Positions 1 to 8,406 of a stretch of DNA of 64,000 bases are shown piece after piece. The DNA is from Sinorhizobium sp. A49. GTDB lineage: Bacteria; Pseudomonadota; Alphaproteobacteria; Rhizobiales; Rhizobiaceae. The notes under the pieces were generated by a model, which saw only the letters and a list, made by a program, of their open reading frames with translations, was not told the DNA's origin and searched no databases. A program made the position numbers and the translations under genes. How positions within the stretch are numbered: position 1 is the first letter of the stretch; each line of letters starts with the position of its first letter. The stretch is taken from positions 1-64,000 of the forward strand of contig NZ_MUNW01000039.1 in the NCBI RefSeq assembly GCF_002002725.1. Direction: 5' to 3'.

Positions 1-2
1 AC

Positions 3-275
3 GCCTCGGTATGCGAATACGTGCCGCTTATCGGCGCCGAATGCGACCGGCGGCTGAAGGAAGGACCGGACATGGTCTCCGCCAACTTCGTCATTCCCTA
101 TCCGCCCGGATTCCCGATCATGGTGCCGGGGCAGGTGCTGACGCAGGAGACGATCGACTTCATGCGCAAACTGGATGTGAAAGAAATCCATGGCTACGAG
201 AAGGCGCGAGGACTGAAACTGGTCAAGCCCGACGCGGTCGCCGCCAAGGCGAAGCGTCCGTCAAAGGCAAGGTAG
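3..275 (+). CDS. Orn/Lys/Arg decarboxylase, C-terminal end (partial)
   Basis: The reading frame is open from base 3, so the gene begins left of the window. The last 90 or so residues include YPPGFPIMVPGQVLT and FMRKLDVKEIHGYE, which match the C-terminal domain of PLP-dependent ornithine, lysine or arginine decarboxylases. In that family this domain contributes to the active site and oligomer. The catalytic PLP-lysine domain is outside the window, so the substrate amino acid cannot be told. The Lys/Ala-rich tail after EKARGLKLV is ordinary for rhizobial members. Family confidence is high; specificity is unknown. Confidence 0.8.
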   Translation, partial: ASVCEYVPLIGAECDRRLKEGPDMVSANFVIPYPPGFPIMVPGQVLTQETIDFMRKLDVKEIHGYEKARGLKLVKPDAVAAKAKRPSKAR

Positions 276-362
276 CGCCGGATGCGGCGGCGCTCGGCTG
301 CTTCGATGCGGTTATCCGCATGGCGATGCCTGCGCTTCCTTTGCGGGTGGCGCACGCAGTCA

Positions 363-896
363 ATGCGAGGAGGCGGGGCGACCGAGGCGGCGTTCGCCCC
401 AACGGTTCGCTCCGTCGTCTCAGTTTTTGCAGGCGCGTGGGATCATGCTCTCCGTATTGACCATATCGGCTCAACATCAATCGAAGGTCTGGCTGCAAAG
501 CCGATCATCGACATTCAGATTTCAGTTGCAGACCTACAGCTAACCGAGATCCTGACAGAAAGCATGGCGACCATCGGATACGTATGGCGGCCAGCCAATG
601 CTGATTTGACGAAACGTTATTTCCGAGAACGCCCTGGTGATGAGCGCATCCATATCCATGTCCGCCAATCAGGAAGCTGGCATGAGCAATGGTCGCTTTT
701 ATTCCGCGACTACATGCGGAGCCATGCAGAGGAGCACGCTCCGTACGTGGAGTTAAAGCGAGCTCTCGCCGGTCGATATCGCGACAATAGGGCAGCCTAC
801 ACTGAGGGTAAGTCGGACCACCTTTGGCGAATTATCCGACGTGCGGACCTTTGGGCGTCGGAAGTCGGTTGGCGTCCGGGCACATCCGATGCATAG
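363..896 (+). CDS. GrpB (UPF0157) family protein, atypical N-terminus
   Basis: The segment DHIGSTSIEGLAAKPIIDIQISV is the family signature of GrpB/UPF0157 proteins, a nucleotidyltransferase-like fold of unknown activity. Later segments (RIHIHV, HAEEHAPYVELKRALA, YTEGKSDHLWRII) also fit the family. Members normally begin with a motif of the type V-x-x-Y-D-P-x-W about 40 residues before HIGSTS. Here that stretch is not recognisable. The frame extends back to 282, but the extra residues are Arg-rich and unconvincing, so I take the ATG at 363. Either the N-terminus is divergent or a rearrangement after the decarboxylase removed it. Possibly non-functional. Confidence 0.6.
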   Translation: MRGGGATEAAFAPTVRSVVSVFAGAWDHALRIDHIGSTSIEGLAAKPIIDIQISVADLQLTEILTESMATIGYVWRPANADLTKRYFRERPGDERIHIHVRQSGSWHEQWSLLFRDYMRSHAEEHAPYVELKRALAGRYRDNRAAYTEGKSDHLWRIIRRADLWASEVGWRPGTSDA

Positions 897-1135
897 GGTG
901 GAGCTCAACGGCACAAGCTTCCTCGCAAAATCGCTAGAGCGTCATCTCGCCCACTACCGTAGCTGCCCCCTACATGAGCGTCCGATGCGCGTCGTGACTG
1001 CGACCTGCGTTGCAATATTCAAGCCCAAAAAGCCCAAACAAAACTCAGGATTCTCGCTAGCCAGTTGCCAGCTGTGTTGCCAGCTGTGGCCGCGGGTACA
1101 TTGACGATGCGACTAAACTCTGGCTTGCTGGATCA
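897..1135. other. Intergenic region, nothing recognised
   Basis: No convincing gene is seen. A frame open from 841 to 1104 overlaps the GrpB end and resembles no family. A short direct repeat, TTGCCAGCTGTG, occurs twice near 1067-1090. The 3' part precedes the leader peptide and should hold the promoter for the ABC exporter, but no clear -35/-10 pair was found. Confidence 0.4.
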
Positions 1136-1195
1136 ATGATGAGGATGAAGACGGCTCTGATGGTGGTGATCGGGCGCATGGGCAGGATGGTGTAA
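1136..1195 (+). CDS. Putative methionine-rich leader peptide (19 aa)
   Basis: A short ORF reads MMRMKTALMVVIGRMGRMV followed by TAA at 1193-1195. Six of 19 residues are methionine. The last codons overlap the 5' arms of the two nested hairpins that precede the terminator at 1229-1251, and the stop codon lies in the loop of the inner hairpin (1185-1201). This geometry matches amino-acid-responsive attenuators, where ribosome position decides between alternative RNA folds. The Shine-Dalgarno is weak; alternative starts are the ATGs at 1139 and 1145. Whether it is translated is inference. Confidence 0.45.
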   Translation: MMRMKTALMVVIGRMGRMV

Positions 1196-1291
1196 CCATC
1201 CGGTGAAAGCACCCATGCGCGGCAAGCAGGCTCCTGACGGGGCCTTTTTTTACGCCCAACGCTAGGGTGCGCGCCCCGTCAAACTTTCACC
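1174..1291 (+). promoter_or_regulatory. Structured leader RNA with alternative pairings (attenuator candidate)
   Basis: A 9-bp stem pairs GCGCATGGG (1174-1182) with CCCATGCGC (1212-1220). Inside it GGATGG (1185-1190) pairs with CCATCC (1196-1201). The terminator stem follows at 1229-1244. Two downstream segments could compete: GACGGGGC (1236-1243) is perfectly complementary to GCCCCGTC (1273-1280), and GGTGAAAG (1202-1209) to CTTTCACC (1284-1291). Pairing of 1236-1243 downstream would break the terminator. I do not recognise a known riboswitch class. Regulation of the ABC exporter that starts at 1309 is inferred. Confidence 0.5.
1229..1251 (+). terminator. Intrinsic terminator in the leader of the ABC exporter gene
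   Basis: GGCTCC, loop TGAC and GGGGCC form a 6-bp stem with one G-U pair at 1229-1244, followed by seven T residues (1245-1251). It lies 57 bp before the exporter start codon, so it would act as a regulated terminator or as the end of a small RNA. Confidence 0.6.
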
Positions 1292-1308
1292 TACGAACGA
1301 GTGAGATC

Positions 1309-3096
1309 ATGACGAGCAACAACCCCCATCAGATTGCCAGAGATTTGTTGCCCTATCTTTGGCCGAAGAATGCTCCGGCGCTGCGCCGCGCGGTGGTCTG
1401 TTCACTGCTATGCCTGATCGCCGCGAAGGCGTTAATCTCGCTTGTGCCGCTCATATACAAGGCTCTGGTGGACCATCTGGAAGGGAGCGCCGCGACTATT
1501 GCCGCTCCGATCGGGCTCGTCCTCGCCTACGGCGGCGCAAGGCTGATGGCTACCGTGTTTGACGAATTGCGCATCGCGCTGTTCACTCGGGTCAGCGGCA
1601 ATGCCACGCGCTTGCTGGGTTTGCGTGTGTTTCGGCAGTTACACCAACTCAGCCTGAGATTTCACCTCGATCGCAAGACGGGCGGGCTCGCGCGTGCCAT
1701 CGATCGCGGGACTGAAGGCATTTCCGTCATTCTGTCGAGAGTGCTGTTCTCTCTCGTGCCGATTGCCTTGGAGGTTGCTCTCGTTTGTACGATCCTTTGG
1801 CATCTTTTCGGAGCGAGCTTCAGTCTGGTCACATTGGCAACGGTCGTTGTCTACGCCGGGTATACGATCGTAATGACCTCCTGGCGGACCCGCTTTCGCC
1901 GGTTGCTCAACGACGCCGGCGCCGAGGCAAGCAGCAGATCTATCGACAGCCTCATGAACTACGAGACGGTCAAATATTTCGGCAACGAGGAGCACGAAGC
2001 CGAGCGACTGGATTACGCCCTGCGGCAGCAAGAACAGGCTTCCGTTCAGAGCCAGTGGACATTTGTCGTGCTGAGCATCGGCCAGACCTTCATCATCTCA
2101 GCCGGGCTTGTCGTCATCATGCTGATGGCGGCGCAGGGTTTCAAGGACGGCGAAATGAGCCTTGGCGACCTAGTTCTGGTCAACGCCTATCTTCTGCAAC
2201 TTTATCAGCCCTTGAATTTCTTTGGCCTGATGTATCGTGAGATCCGGCAAGCTCTCATCGACATGGAGGACATGCTGAAGCTTCTGCGTACCTCGGCGGA
2301 AGTTGCAGACCAAACGGATGCCCGCCCGCTTGAGATTAAAGTGGGTGGCGTCGAGTTTGCTAACGTCAACTTCAGCTATGACGGCCGTCGGCAAATCCTC
2401 GACAATATCAGCTTCAAAATTCCCGCCGGCCAAACAGTCGCTGTCGTGGGAGCCACCGGAGCGGGTAAATCGACCCTGTCACGGCTCCTCTACCGCTTCT
2501 TCGATGTAACCGGCGGAGCCATCCGCATTGACGGCCAGGATATCCGAAACGTCACACAGCAGTCTTTGCGCGCGACCATCGGCATCGTCCCGCAGGACAC
2601 GATCCTCTTCAACGACACGATCCGATACAACATCGCATACGGGAGACCAGATGCGACCGCAGCGGAGATCGAGGCGGCTGCTCGGTCTGCCCACATCCAT
2701 TCTTTCATCATAGGGCTACCAGACGGCTACGAGACCCGCGTCGGAGAGCGGGGGCTGAAGCTGTCCGGAGGAGAGAAGCAGAGGGTCGCAATCGCACGCG
2801 CTGTTCTTAAACGCCCAAAAATCATGGTCTTCGACGAGGCCACAAGCGCGCTCGACACAGCGACAGAGCGTGAAATACAGAACAACCTGCGAGAAATCAG
2901 CCGTCATCACACGACGATGATCGTTGCTCATCGGCTCTCGACCGTTGTGGAAGCCAACGAAATCATCGTCCTCGGCGCGGGCGGGATTGTCGAACGAGGT
3001 TCGCATGCTGAATTGGTTGAGCGTAAGGGTCAGTATGCAGCCATGTGGAAATCGCAGGCGAGCCAAGGAGGACGCTCACATGCTCATGCAGGTTAG
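1309..3096 (+). CDS. ATM1-type ABC exporter (membrane and ATPase domains fused)
   Basis: A 595-residue half-transporter of the inner membrane. An N-terminal six-helix domain (about 25-310) is followed by an ATPase with Walker A GATGAGKST, signature LSGGEKQRVAIARA and Walker B IMVFDEATSALD. SLMNYETVKYFGNEEHE and the LYQPLNFFGLMYREIRQ helix are hallmarks of the ATM1/HMT1 group, which exports glutathione-linked substrates for Fe-S assembly or metal detoxification. I chose ATG 1309; upstream frame residues are not conserved-looking. A leader with terminator precedes it. The last codons (SHAHAG then TAG) come from an insertion-sequence remnant starting near 3073, so the native C-terminus was replaced; the ATPase core is intact. 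Confidence 0.85.
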   Translation: MTSNNPHQIARDLLPYLWPKNAPALRRAVVCSLLCLIAAKALISLVPLIYKALVDHLEGSAATIAAPIGLVLAYGGARLMATVFDELRIALFTRVSGNATRLLGLRVFRQLHQLSLRFHLDRKTGGLARAIDRGTEGISVILSRVLFSLVPIALEVALVCTILWHLFGASFSLVTLATVVVYAGYTIVMTSWRTRFRRLLNDAGAEASSRSIDSLMNYETVKYFGNEEHEAERLDYALRQQEQASVQSQWTFVVLSIGQTFIISAGLVVIMLMAAQGFKDGEMSLGDLVLVNAYLLQLYQPLNFFGLMYREIRQALIDMEDMLKLLRTSAEVADQTDARPLEIKVGGVEFANVNFSYDGRRQILDNISFKIPAGQTVAVVGATGAGKSTLSRLLYRFFDVTGGAIRIDGQDIRNVTQQSLRATIGIVPQDTILFNDTIRYNIAYGRPDATAAEIEAAARSAHIHSFIIGLPDGYETRVGERGLKLSGGEKQRVAIARAVLKRPKIMVFDEATSALDTATEREIQNNLREISRHHTTMIVAHRLSTVVEANEIIVLGAGGIVERGSHAELVERKGQYAAMWKSQASQGGRSHAHAG

Positions 3097-3236
3097 GACG
3101 GCCGAGATCAATGGTGAGCTTCGCGATCTTTTGCGGGCACCGTCCCGACGGCCATGGCCGAACGGGCCTTCCCTGTTCAACGCCAAACCGCCGCTCCTGC
3201 GCGCCGCCTAGCCCCAGACAAGTTACCGGTCTCAAG
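3073..3236 (+). mobile_element. Transposase 3' end remnant (ISKra4-like?), copy 1
   Basis: An in-frame stretch reads MLMQVRTAEINGELRDLLRAP up to KPPLLRAA and a TAG. It is nearly the same as 23720-23886, by eye well over 80 percent identical over about 165 bp. It resembles the C-terminus of transposases that end in R-W-S-x-x-G-A-H-x-x-x-Q-V-R-x-A. The family is a guess (ISKra4-like). Only the last 45 codons and the element end survive. From 3237 to 3380 nothing else is seen. Confidence 0.6.
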
Positions 3237-3380
3237 AATGAAACGGCCGCATTCTTACGTTTAAGTGCCAAACAACACACGTTCCGCCAGATCGCTAAGG
3301 TGCCATCTCGGCATAATCATTGAACGCAAATGAAAGATCGTTGCCCCGAGGGTGATCAAGATAACGCCTTTGGTGCACCA

Positions 3381-3407
3381 GCCCGCCCCGAAGAAGACGG
3401 GGCGGGC
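3381..3407 (-). terminator. Strong hairpin after the PfpI-like gene
   Basis: GCCCGCCCCG (3381-3390) and CGGGGCGGGC (3398-3407) form a perfect 10-bp GC stem with a 7-base loop, 19 bases past the PfpI stop codon. No T run follows on the minus strand, so it is either an imperfect terminator or a transcript-end stabiliser. Confidence 0.5.
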
Positions 3408-3425
3408 GGTTCACGCTTTCCCGTT

Positions 3426-4013
3426 TCAGGCATGCGTGATTTTTGTTCCGAGCACGTTGAGGCACTCTCGCATGAAAGCGGCAAGCCCCGTCCAGCCCTT
3501 GGCCGACACCATGTTGCCGTCGACATAAGCCTCCGTGGGCTTGACGTCGATATAGGTGCCGCCAACGGCCGTGACTTCCGGCTCGCAGGCACCGAGGCCG
3601 GCGACCTTGCGTCCCTTGAGCACACCTGGAACCGCCATCAGGATCTGCACGCCATGGCAGATCGTGAAGATCGGCTTGCCGGTCTCATGGAAATGGCGGA
3701 CCATGTCCTGGATGCGCTTGTCGGTGCGGATGTATTCCGGTCCGCGACCACCCGCCGCGTAGACGGCATCATATTCCTCGACGCGCACTTCGGAGAATGT
3801 CTTGTTTATGTCGGCATAATGGCCGAGTTTTTCCGTGTAGGTCTGATCGCCCTCGAAATCATGCAGCGATGTCTTGATGCGATCGCCGGCCTTCTTGTCG
3901 GGACATATGACGTGGACCGTATGGCCCACTGCTTCCATCCCCTGCTGGAATACAAAGATCTCATATTCCTCGGTGAACTCGCCGGTCAGCATGAGGATTT
4001 TCTTGCCGCTCAT
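3426..4013 (-). CDS. DJ-1/PfpI family protein
   Basis: A 195-residue class I glutamine-amidotransferase-like protein. The nucleophile elbow is TICHGVQIL (Cys119, His120), with an acidic residue near the N-terminus (EFTEEYE) as expected for DJ-1/PfpI proteins. These act as chaperone-like enzymes, proteases or deglycases; the exact reaction cannot be assigned. Start ATG 4013 has a good AGGAG. It lies 60 bp downstream of the sugar-binding protein gene on the same strand and may be the last gene of that operon. A role in repairing carbonyl or glycation damage during catabolism of the transported compound is possible but unproven. Confidence 0.8.
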   Translation of the reverse strand: MSGKKILMLTGEFTEEYEIFVFQQGMEAVGHTVHVICPDKKAGDRIKTSLHDFEGDQTYTEKLGHYADINKTFSEVRVEEYDAVYAAGGRGPEYIRTDKRIQDMVRHFHETGKPIFTICHGVQILMAVPGVLKGRKVAGLGACEPEVTAVGGTYIDVKPTEAYVDGNMVSAKGWTGLAAFMRECLNVLGTKITHA

Positions 4014-4073
4014 AATGTATCTCCTGTTTGAACTGAATGATCGGCGCCCGGAGTGGCCGGGCGCCGTTACGTT

Positions 4074-5039
4074 TCAGAAGGGGGAAGCCGGGAAGTAGAA
4101 CTGGTCGGCATTTTGCGGCGTGATCAGCGGCGCACCGAGCAGGAACGACCCGCGCACCGGAGCCTGTCCGGTAAACTGGGCGGCTGTCATGTACATCGCC
4201 GACTTGATCATCGACGGTGGATAGGGCGTCGAGATCGGCGTGCGCTCGTTCTTCTCCTTCACCATCTCGATAACCTGCTTCATTCCGTTGCCACCGAGCG
4301 CGTACTTAATGTCCTTGCGACCGGCATTATCCACCGCTTCGAGAACACCGAGCAGCATGTCGTCGTCGTTGGCCCAGACCGCGTCGATCTTGGGATATTT
4401 GGCGAGATAATCCTGCATCAGCTTGAAGGCTTCGTCCTGGTTCCAGTTGGCATACTGGATATCGAGGATCTTGATGTTTGACTTGGCAACGACATCAGAG
4501 AAACCCTTGATGCGTTCGTCATCGATGACAGTCGGAATGCCGCGAAGAACGACGATCTGGCCCTCGCCTCCAAGCTTGTCCACGAGCCAATGGGCAGTGT
4601 TGGCGCCGACGGCGATGTTGTCGCCGGCGACGTAAAGATCCTGAACGCTTGGATCGGTCAGGCCGCGGTCAACCACGGAAATGAAGGTGCCGTTCTGCTT
4701 GATCTGTTCGACAGGCCCCGTCAGTTCTTCAGAGGTAAACGGCAGGATCACTAGGGCGTCGAGTTTGCGGCTGGCAGCCAAATCTTCGAGCGCGGAAACC
4801 TGTGCAGTTGCCGAGGATGCCGTGGACAGAACGACGTCAATGTTCGGAAACGCAGCCTCCAGCTCCTTTTCCGCCTGTTCGGCGTGATAGACGACGCCTC
4901 CGGTCCATCCATGCGTCGCTGCCGGAATGGAAACGGCGATCGTCACCTTGTCTTCGGCCTGCGCGCTACCGAGTGGCAGAACGAGGGCCAATGCTGCGGT
5001 CGATAACAAAAGACCGACTTTCTGGATTACAGACTTCAT
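4074..5039 (-). CDS. Periplasmic sugar-binding protein (RbsB type)
   Basis: A 321-residue protein with a clear signal peptide (cleavage after LPLGSAQA, about residue 28) and the type I periplasmic-binding fold of ribose or galactitol transporters (KVTIAVSIPAATHGWTGG, WANDDDMLLGVLEAVDNAGR). It should deliver a carbohydrate to the permease and ATPase encoded just upstream on the transcript. GAGGAG precedes ATG 5039. The substrate is unknown; the linked dehydrogenases suggest a polyol or sugar that is oxidised stepwise. Confidence 0.88.
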   Translation of the reverse strand: MKSVIQKVGLLLSTAALALVLPLGSAQAEDKVTIAVSIPAATHGWTGGVVYHAEQAEKELEAAFPNIDVVLSTASSATAQVSALEDLAASRKLDALVILPFTSEELTGPVEQIKQNGTFISVVDRGLTDPSVQDLYVAGDNIAVGANTAHWLVDKLGGEGQIVVLRGIPTVIDDERIKGFSDVVAKSNIKILDIQYANWNQDEAFKLMQDYLAKYPKIDAVWANDDDMLLGVLEAVDNAGRKDIKYALGGNGMKQVIEMVKEKNERTPISTPYPPSMIKSAMYMTAAQFTGQAPVRGSFLLGAPLITPQNADQFYFPASPF

Positions 5040-5068
5040 TTTCTCCTCCTTTGAAGTCAGTGCTGTTT

Positions 5069-6064
5069 TCAGCGGTTGGCGGTAAAGCGGTGTGCCAGCA
5101 TGGCGATGATGATGATCGCACCCTGGACGGCGGCAACGAGGTATTCCGAGACCATGTCCGAAAGGACCATGACGTTGGCGATGACCTCGAGAATGAGTGC
5201 GCCGGCCACGGTGCCACCAATGCGCCCACGTCCGCCGCGCAGAAGGGTGCCACCGATGACGACGGCGGTAATGACCTGCAATTCCCAGAGCTGACCCGTC
5301 GTCGGCGTCGCGGCACCAAGGCGCGGCACGTAGCAGATGGCCGCAACGGCAACGCAGACGCCTTGGATCACGTAGGCGAGGGTCCGCACAGCGGCGACGT
5401 TGACGCCCGAGAAGCGGGCGACTTCGACGTTCGATCCCACAGAGGTCAGCCGGCGGCCGAACTTGGTCTTGTACAACAGGAACGCACCCAGGATTACCAC
5501 GACGAAGGTGATCAGGACCGGATAGGGTATGCCGAAGAGACTACCGAAATAGACCGGGCGGTAGGCCTCCCGCAGAGCCCGGTCGATCGGCAGGGACCCG
5601 CCATCGGTCATGAAGGTGATGAAAGCCCGGAAGATGCCCATCGTGCCGAGCGTGACGATGAAGGGTTCGATTTTCCCGAGCGTGACGATGAGCCCGTTGA
5701 ACAGACCGCATAGCGCCCCGACCACGAGAGCAAGCGCTGCTCCCATCGGAATGGCCCAGGCACCGAATGAAGGGGCCAGATAGTTCATCACCATGATCAT
5801 GATGCCGGTGACGAAGGCCATCATCGAGCCGACCGAAAGGTCGAGGCCGCCGGACGCGATGACGAAGGTCGCTCCGACAGCGATAATCGCGATGAAGGCG
5901 CTGCGGGTAACGACGTTGATCAGGTTCGCGGAGGCGACGAAGTTGGAGTTCACCAACGCGCCCAGCAACACGATCACCGCAAGGGCGATGAAGGGCGCCA
6001 GGTCCGCCCAGCGGATGCGGCCTCCGTCGTCAGAGGGTGTGATTGTTGCGGTTGCTGTGGTCAT
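5069..6064 (-). CDS. Sugar ABC transporter permease (RbsC type)
   Basis: A hydrophobic protein of about 331 residues of the BPD_transp_2 family, with 8-10 membrane segments and the family motif SGGLDLSVGSMMAFV. It pairs with the RbsA-type ATPase and RbsB-type binding protein around it. I place the start at ATG 6064 (MTTATATITPS); the open frame continues to 6127, but that part overlaps the ATPase gene and is not permease-like. The chosen start still overlaps the ATPase gene by 35 bp, consistent with translational coupling. Confidence 0.88.
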   Translation of the reverse strand: MTTATATITPSDDGGRIRWADLAPFIALAVIVLLGALVNSNFVASANLINVVTRSAFIAIIAVGATFVIASGGLDLSVGSMMAFVTGIMIMVMNYLAPSFGAWAIPMGAALALVVGALCGLFNGLIVTLGKIEPFIVTLGTMGIFRAFITFMTDGGSLPIDRALREAYRPVYFGSLFGIPYPVLITFVVVILGAFLLYKTKFGRRLTSVGSNVEVARFSGVNVAAVRTLAYVIQGVCVAVAAICYVPRLGAATPTTGQLWELQVITAVVIGGTLLRGGRGRIGGTVAGALILEVIANVMVLSDMVSEYLVAAVQGAIIIIAMLAHRFTANR

Positions 6065-7622
6065 TTTCGTCCTCCCCGACGTCGTCACGCCCGCCGACCG
6101 TGGCGGCGTAGACGATGTTTTTCTCATTGATTTCAGCGCCGTTCAGTTCGGCGACGATCCTGCCTCCCCGCATCACGAGAACGCGATCGGCGAGCCCCAC
6201 CAGTTCCGGCATTTCCGATGAGATGACGATGCAGGCCTTGCCCGCCCGCACCATGGCGTCGATGAAGTCGTAGATCTGGCTCTTGTTGCCGATATCGATG
6301 CCGCGCGTCGGCTCATCGATGATCACCACCGAAGGATCGGCCAGCATGACCTTGGCCAGCAGCAGTTTCTGCTGGTTACCGCCGGAAAGCTTTCCGGCGT
6401 CAAGCCGAAGTGAGCGCACGCGAATATCGTAGTCGGCGACCACTTTCTCCAGCCGGGAGCGCTCCTCCCGCTTGTCGAGCACGCCACCTGGATTGACCGC
6501 ATCAAGGGCCTGAAGCGTCAGGTTTGGACCAAGCTTCTCCTCCAGAAGCAGGCCCTTCCCTTTCCTGTCCTCGGTCAGATAGACGAGCCCTGCCTCCATC
6601 ATCGTGCGCACCGAACGGTGTTTGATATCCTTGCCGTTGAGCATGACGCTGCCGGCATGTGAGGGGCGAAGACCCATCAACCCTTCGATCAGTTCGGTTC
6701 GCCCCGCGCCGATCATGCCGCCGATACCGAGCACCTCGCCCGGCCGGACGCTGAAGCTGGCACTCTCGGCGCCATGATTGACCGTCAGATCCGTCACCGA
6801 AAGGATAGGCGCTGCATCTGCGGGCGGGCGTTTATGGGGATAAAGCATCTCCAGCTCGCGACCGACCATGAGCTCGGCCATTTCACGCTGGCTCAGGCCT
6901 GCAGCCGGCCAGGTGCCGATCATCCGCCCGTCACGCAGGACGGTTATGCGGTCGGCAAGCGCCTGCACCTCATCAAGGCGATGGGAAATATAAAGGACTG
7001 CCACGCCGTGATTGCGCAGCATGCTGACGATATCGAGAAGTGCAGCAACTTCGTCATTCGCCAGAACCGCCGTCGGCTCGTCAAAGATGACGACCTTTCG
7101 ATCGTCGAGAAGCGCCCGCGCGATCTGCACCAGTTGGCGCTGGGCAAGCGGCAGCTTTCCGACACGATCACGCGGGCGCGCCGACGAGCCGACCCGCGCG
7201 AGAAGTTCCGTGGCACGCCGGTTCATGGCCCGGTCATCCACCATCAGGCCGCGGCCGACTTCCCGACCCAGAAACAGGTTTTCCGCTACCGTAAGGTCCG
7301 GGGCAAGCAGGATTTCCTGATGCACCAGCACGATGCCGGCGTCTTCCGCTTCCACCGCGTTTCGAAATTCCCTCGGCTCGCCATCCATCAGCAAGCCACC
7401 GTCCGTCGGCGCGACGTATCCGGACAGCAACTTCATCAGCGTCGATTTGCCGGCGCCATTTTCACCGATGATGGCATGAACCTCTCCCGCACGGACATCG
7501 AGCGTCACATCCGACAGGACGGTGATTGGGCCGTAGGCCTTACCAACGCAATCGGCCCGGAGAACCGCGACCGCCGAACTTTCCGGCGGCGCCATGGGTT
7601 GAGGGGAAAGAACCGCGTTCAT
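6030..7622 (-). CDS. Sugar ABC transporter ATPase, double domain (RbsA type)
   Basis: A 530-residue protein with two ABC domains. Domain 1 has Walker A GENGAGKST, signature-like LPLAQRQLVQIARAL and VVIFDEPTAVL. Domain 2 has the degenerate Walker A GMIGAGRTE, signature LSGGNQQKLLLAKVM and VVIIDEPTRGID. This arrangement is typical of ribose, xylose and galactofuranose importers (CUT2). Its ATG overlaps the GntR stop codon by 4 bp (ATGA), so regulator and transporter are co-transcribed. It energises the permease at 5069-6064. Confidence 0.9.
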   Translation of the reverse strand: MNAVLSPQPMAPPESSAVAVLRADCVGKAYGPITVLSDVTLDVRAGEVHAIIGENGAGKSTLMKLLSGYVAPTDGGLLMDGEPREFRNAVEAEDAGIVLVHQEILLAPDLTVAENLFLGREVGRGLMVDDRAMNRRATELLARVGSSARPRDRVGKLPLAQRQLVQIARALLDDRKVVIFDEPTAVLANDEVAALLDIVSMLRNHGVAVLYISHRLDEVQALADRITVLRDGRMIGTWPAAGLSQREMAELMVGRELEMLYPHKRPPADAAPILSVTDLTVNHGAESASFSVRPGEVLGIGGMIGAGRTELIEGLMGLRPSHAGSVMLNGKDIKHRSVRTMMEAGLVYLTEDRKGKGLLLEEKLGPNLTLQALDAVNPGGVLDKREERSRLEKVVADYDIRVRSLRLDAGKLSGGNQQKLLLAKVMLADPSVVIIDEPTRGIDIGNKSQIYDFIDAMVRAGKACIVISSEMPELVGLADRVLVMRGGRIVAELNGAEINEKNIVYAATVGGRDDVGEDENDHSNRNNHTL

Positions 7623-8341
7623 TCGAAGGCCGACAGCAGCCGATCACGCGAGCGCTCGATATGGATGCGCATGGCATCGAAAGCAGCCTGCGGATCTCCT
7701 GATCGAAAAGCGATGAGCAGGTTCTCGTGCTCCTCAAGGGCCTCCTGCGTCACGCGCGTATGGAACATGAGCCGGAAGATATGGAGATGCACATGCTGGT
7801 TCGAAAGGGTGTTCCGGATCACATCGTTTCCGGCGATCTTGAGGATTGCATCATGAAAATGCGCATCCGCCCGAGCAAAGCGTGAATATCGCGTGTTGCG
7901 ATCGACGGGCATGTCGCCATTGCCCATGTCTGCCGCAGAATTTTCAAGCTGCTGCAACGCTTCAGGAGTCATATTGATTGCCGCAAGCCTGGCACCCTCC
8001 GGCTCGACCAGAAGACGGAAAGCATAGAGATCCTGGAATTGCTTTTTCGTCCATTGAGGTGCTGCGCTATAGCCGACAAGATGCTCTTTGCGCACAAGGC
8101 CTTCACGCTCCAGGCGGCTTAAAGCCTCTCGGATCGGCGTTTGAGAAACGCCGATTTCGCGTGCAAGCACGTCTATCGGAATGCGGGCGCCGGGCGTGAT
8201 CTCCAGGGACATGAGGCGGTGATAAATGTTGTCATAGACCCCATCGACCACGCTGCTCGGACGCAGGCTCGTCCCTTTGATTTCTCGTTCCGCTGCAAAT
8301 GCCACCTTCAATCTCCGGCTTGCTTCTTGACACGCTGACAT
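7619..8341 (-). CDS. GntR-family transcriptional regulator (FadR/FCD subfamily)
   Basis: A 240-residue regulator with an N-terminal winged helix (IPIDVLAREIGVSQTPIREALSRLEREGLV) and an all-helical FCD ligand domain containing HFHDAILKIAGN. FCD regulators usually bind small carboxylates or sugar acids and repress adjacent catabolic genes. The open frame begins with a TTG at 8350; I prefer ATG 8341. It is first in the minus-strand operon and divergent from the dehydrogenase operon at 8407, with operator-like repeats between, so it probably controls both. Confidence 0.88.
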   Translation of the reverse strand: MSACQEASRRLKVAFAAEREIKGTSLRPSSVVDGVYDNIYHRLMSLEITPGARIPIDVLAREIGVSQTPIREALSRLEREGLVRKEHLVGYSAAPQWTKKQFQDLYAFRLLVEPEGARLAAINMTPEALQQLENSAADMGNGDMPVDRNTRYSRFARADAHFHDAILKIAGNDVIRNTLSNQHVHLHIFRLMFHTRVTQEALEEHENLLIAFRSGDPQAAFDAMRIHIERSRDRLLSAFE

Positions 8342-8355
8342 TTGTTGCAAATAAG

Positions 8356-8383
8356 ATATCGTATGTCAAATACAATATCGTAT
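8356..8383. promoter_or_regulatory. Operator-like direct repeat ATATCGTAT
   Basis: ATATCGTAT occurs at 8356-8364 and again at 8375-8383, 19 bp apart, or about two helical turns. The repeats lie in the 65-bp gap between the divergent GntR and Ldh-type genes and are AT-rich against a GC-rich background. This is a likely GntR binding region overlapping both promoters. The spacing is seen; the binding is inferred. Confidence 0.45.
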
Positions 8384-8406
8384 ATGATCTGATATAGGAT
8401 TTTAGA

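Noticed and set aside
841-1104. 87-codon plus-strand frame overlapping the GrpB gene
   Set aside because: No family similarity, overlaps a better gene, and contains repeated short direct repeats.
4802-5713. 303-codon plus-strand frame
   Set aside because: Antisense shadow of the permease and binding-protein genes; rich in Asp, Arg and Gly without any domain.
6774-7856. 360-codon plus-strand frame
   Set aside because: It lies antisense to the RbsA-type ATPase and GntR genes, whose motifs are unambiguous.
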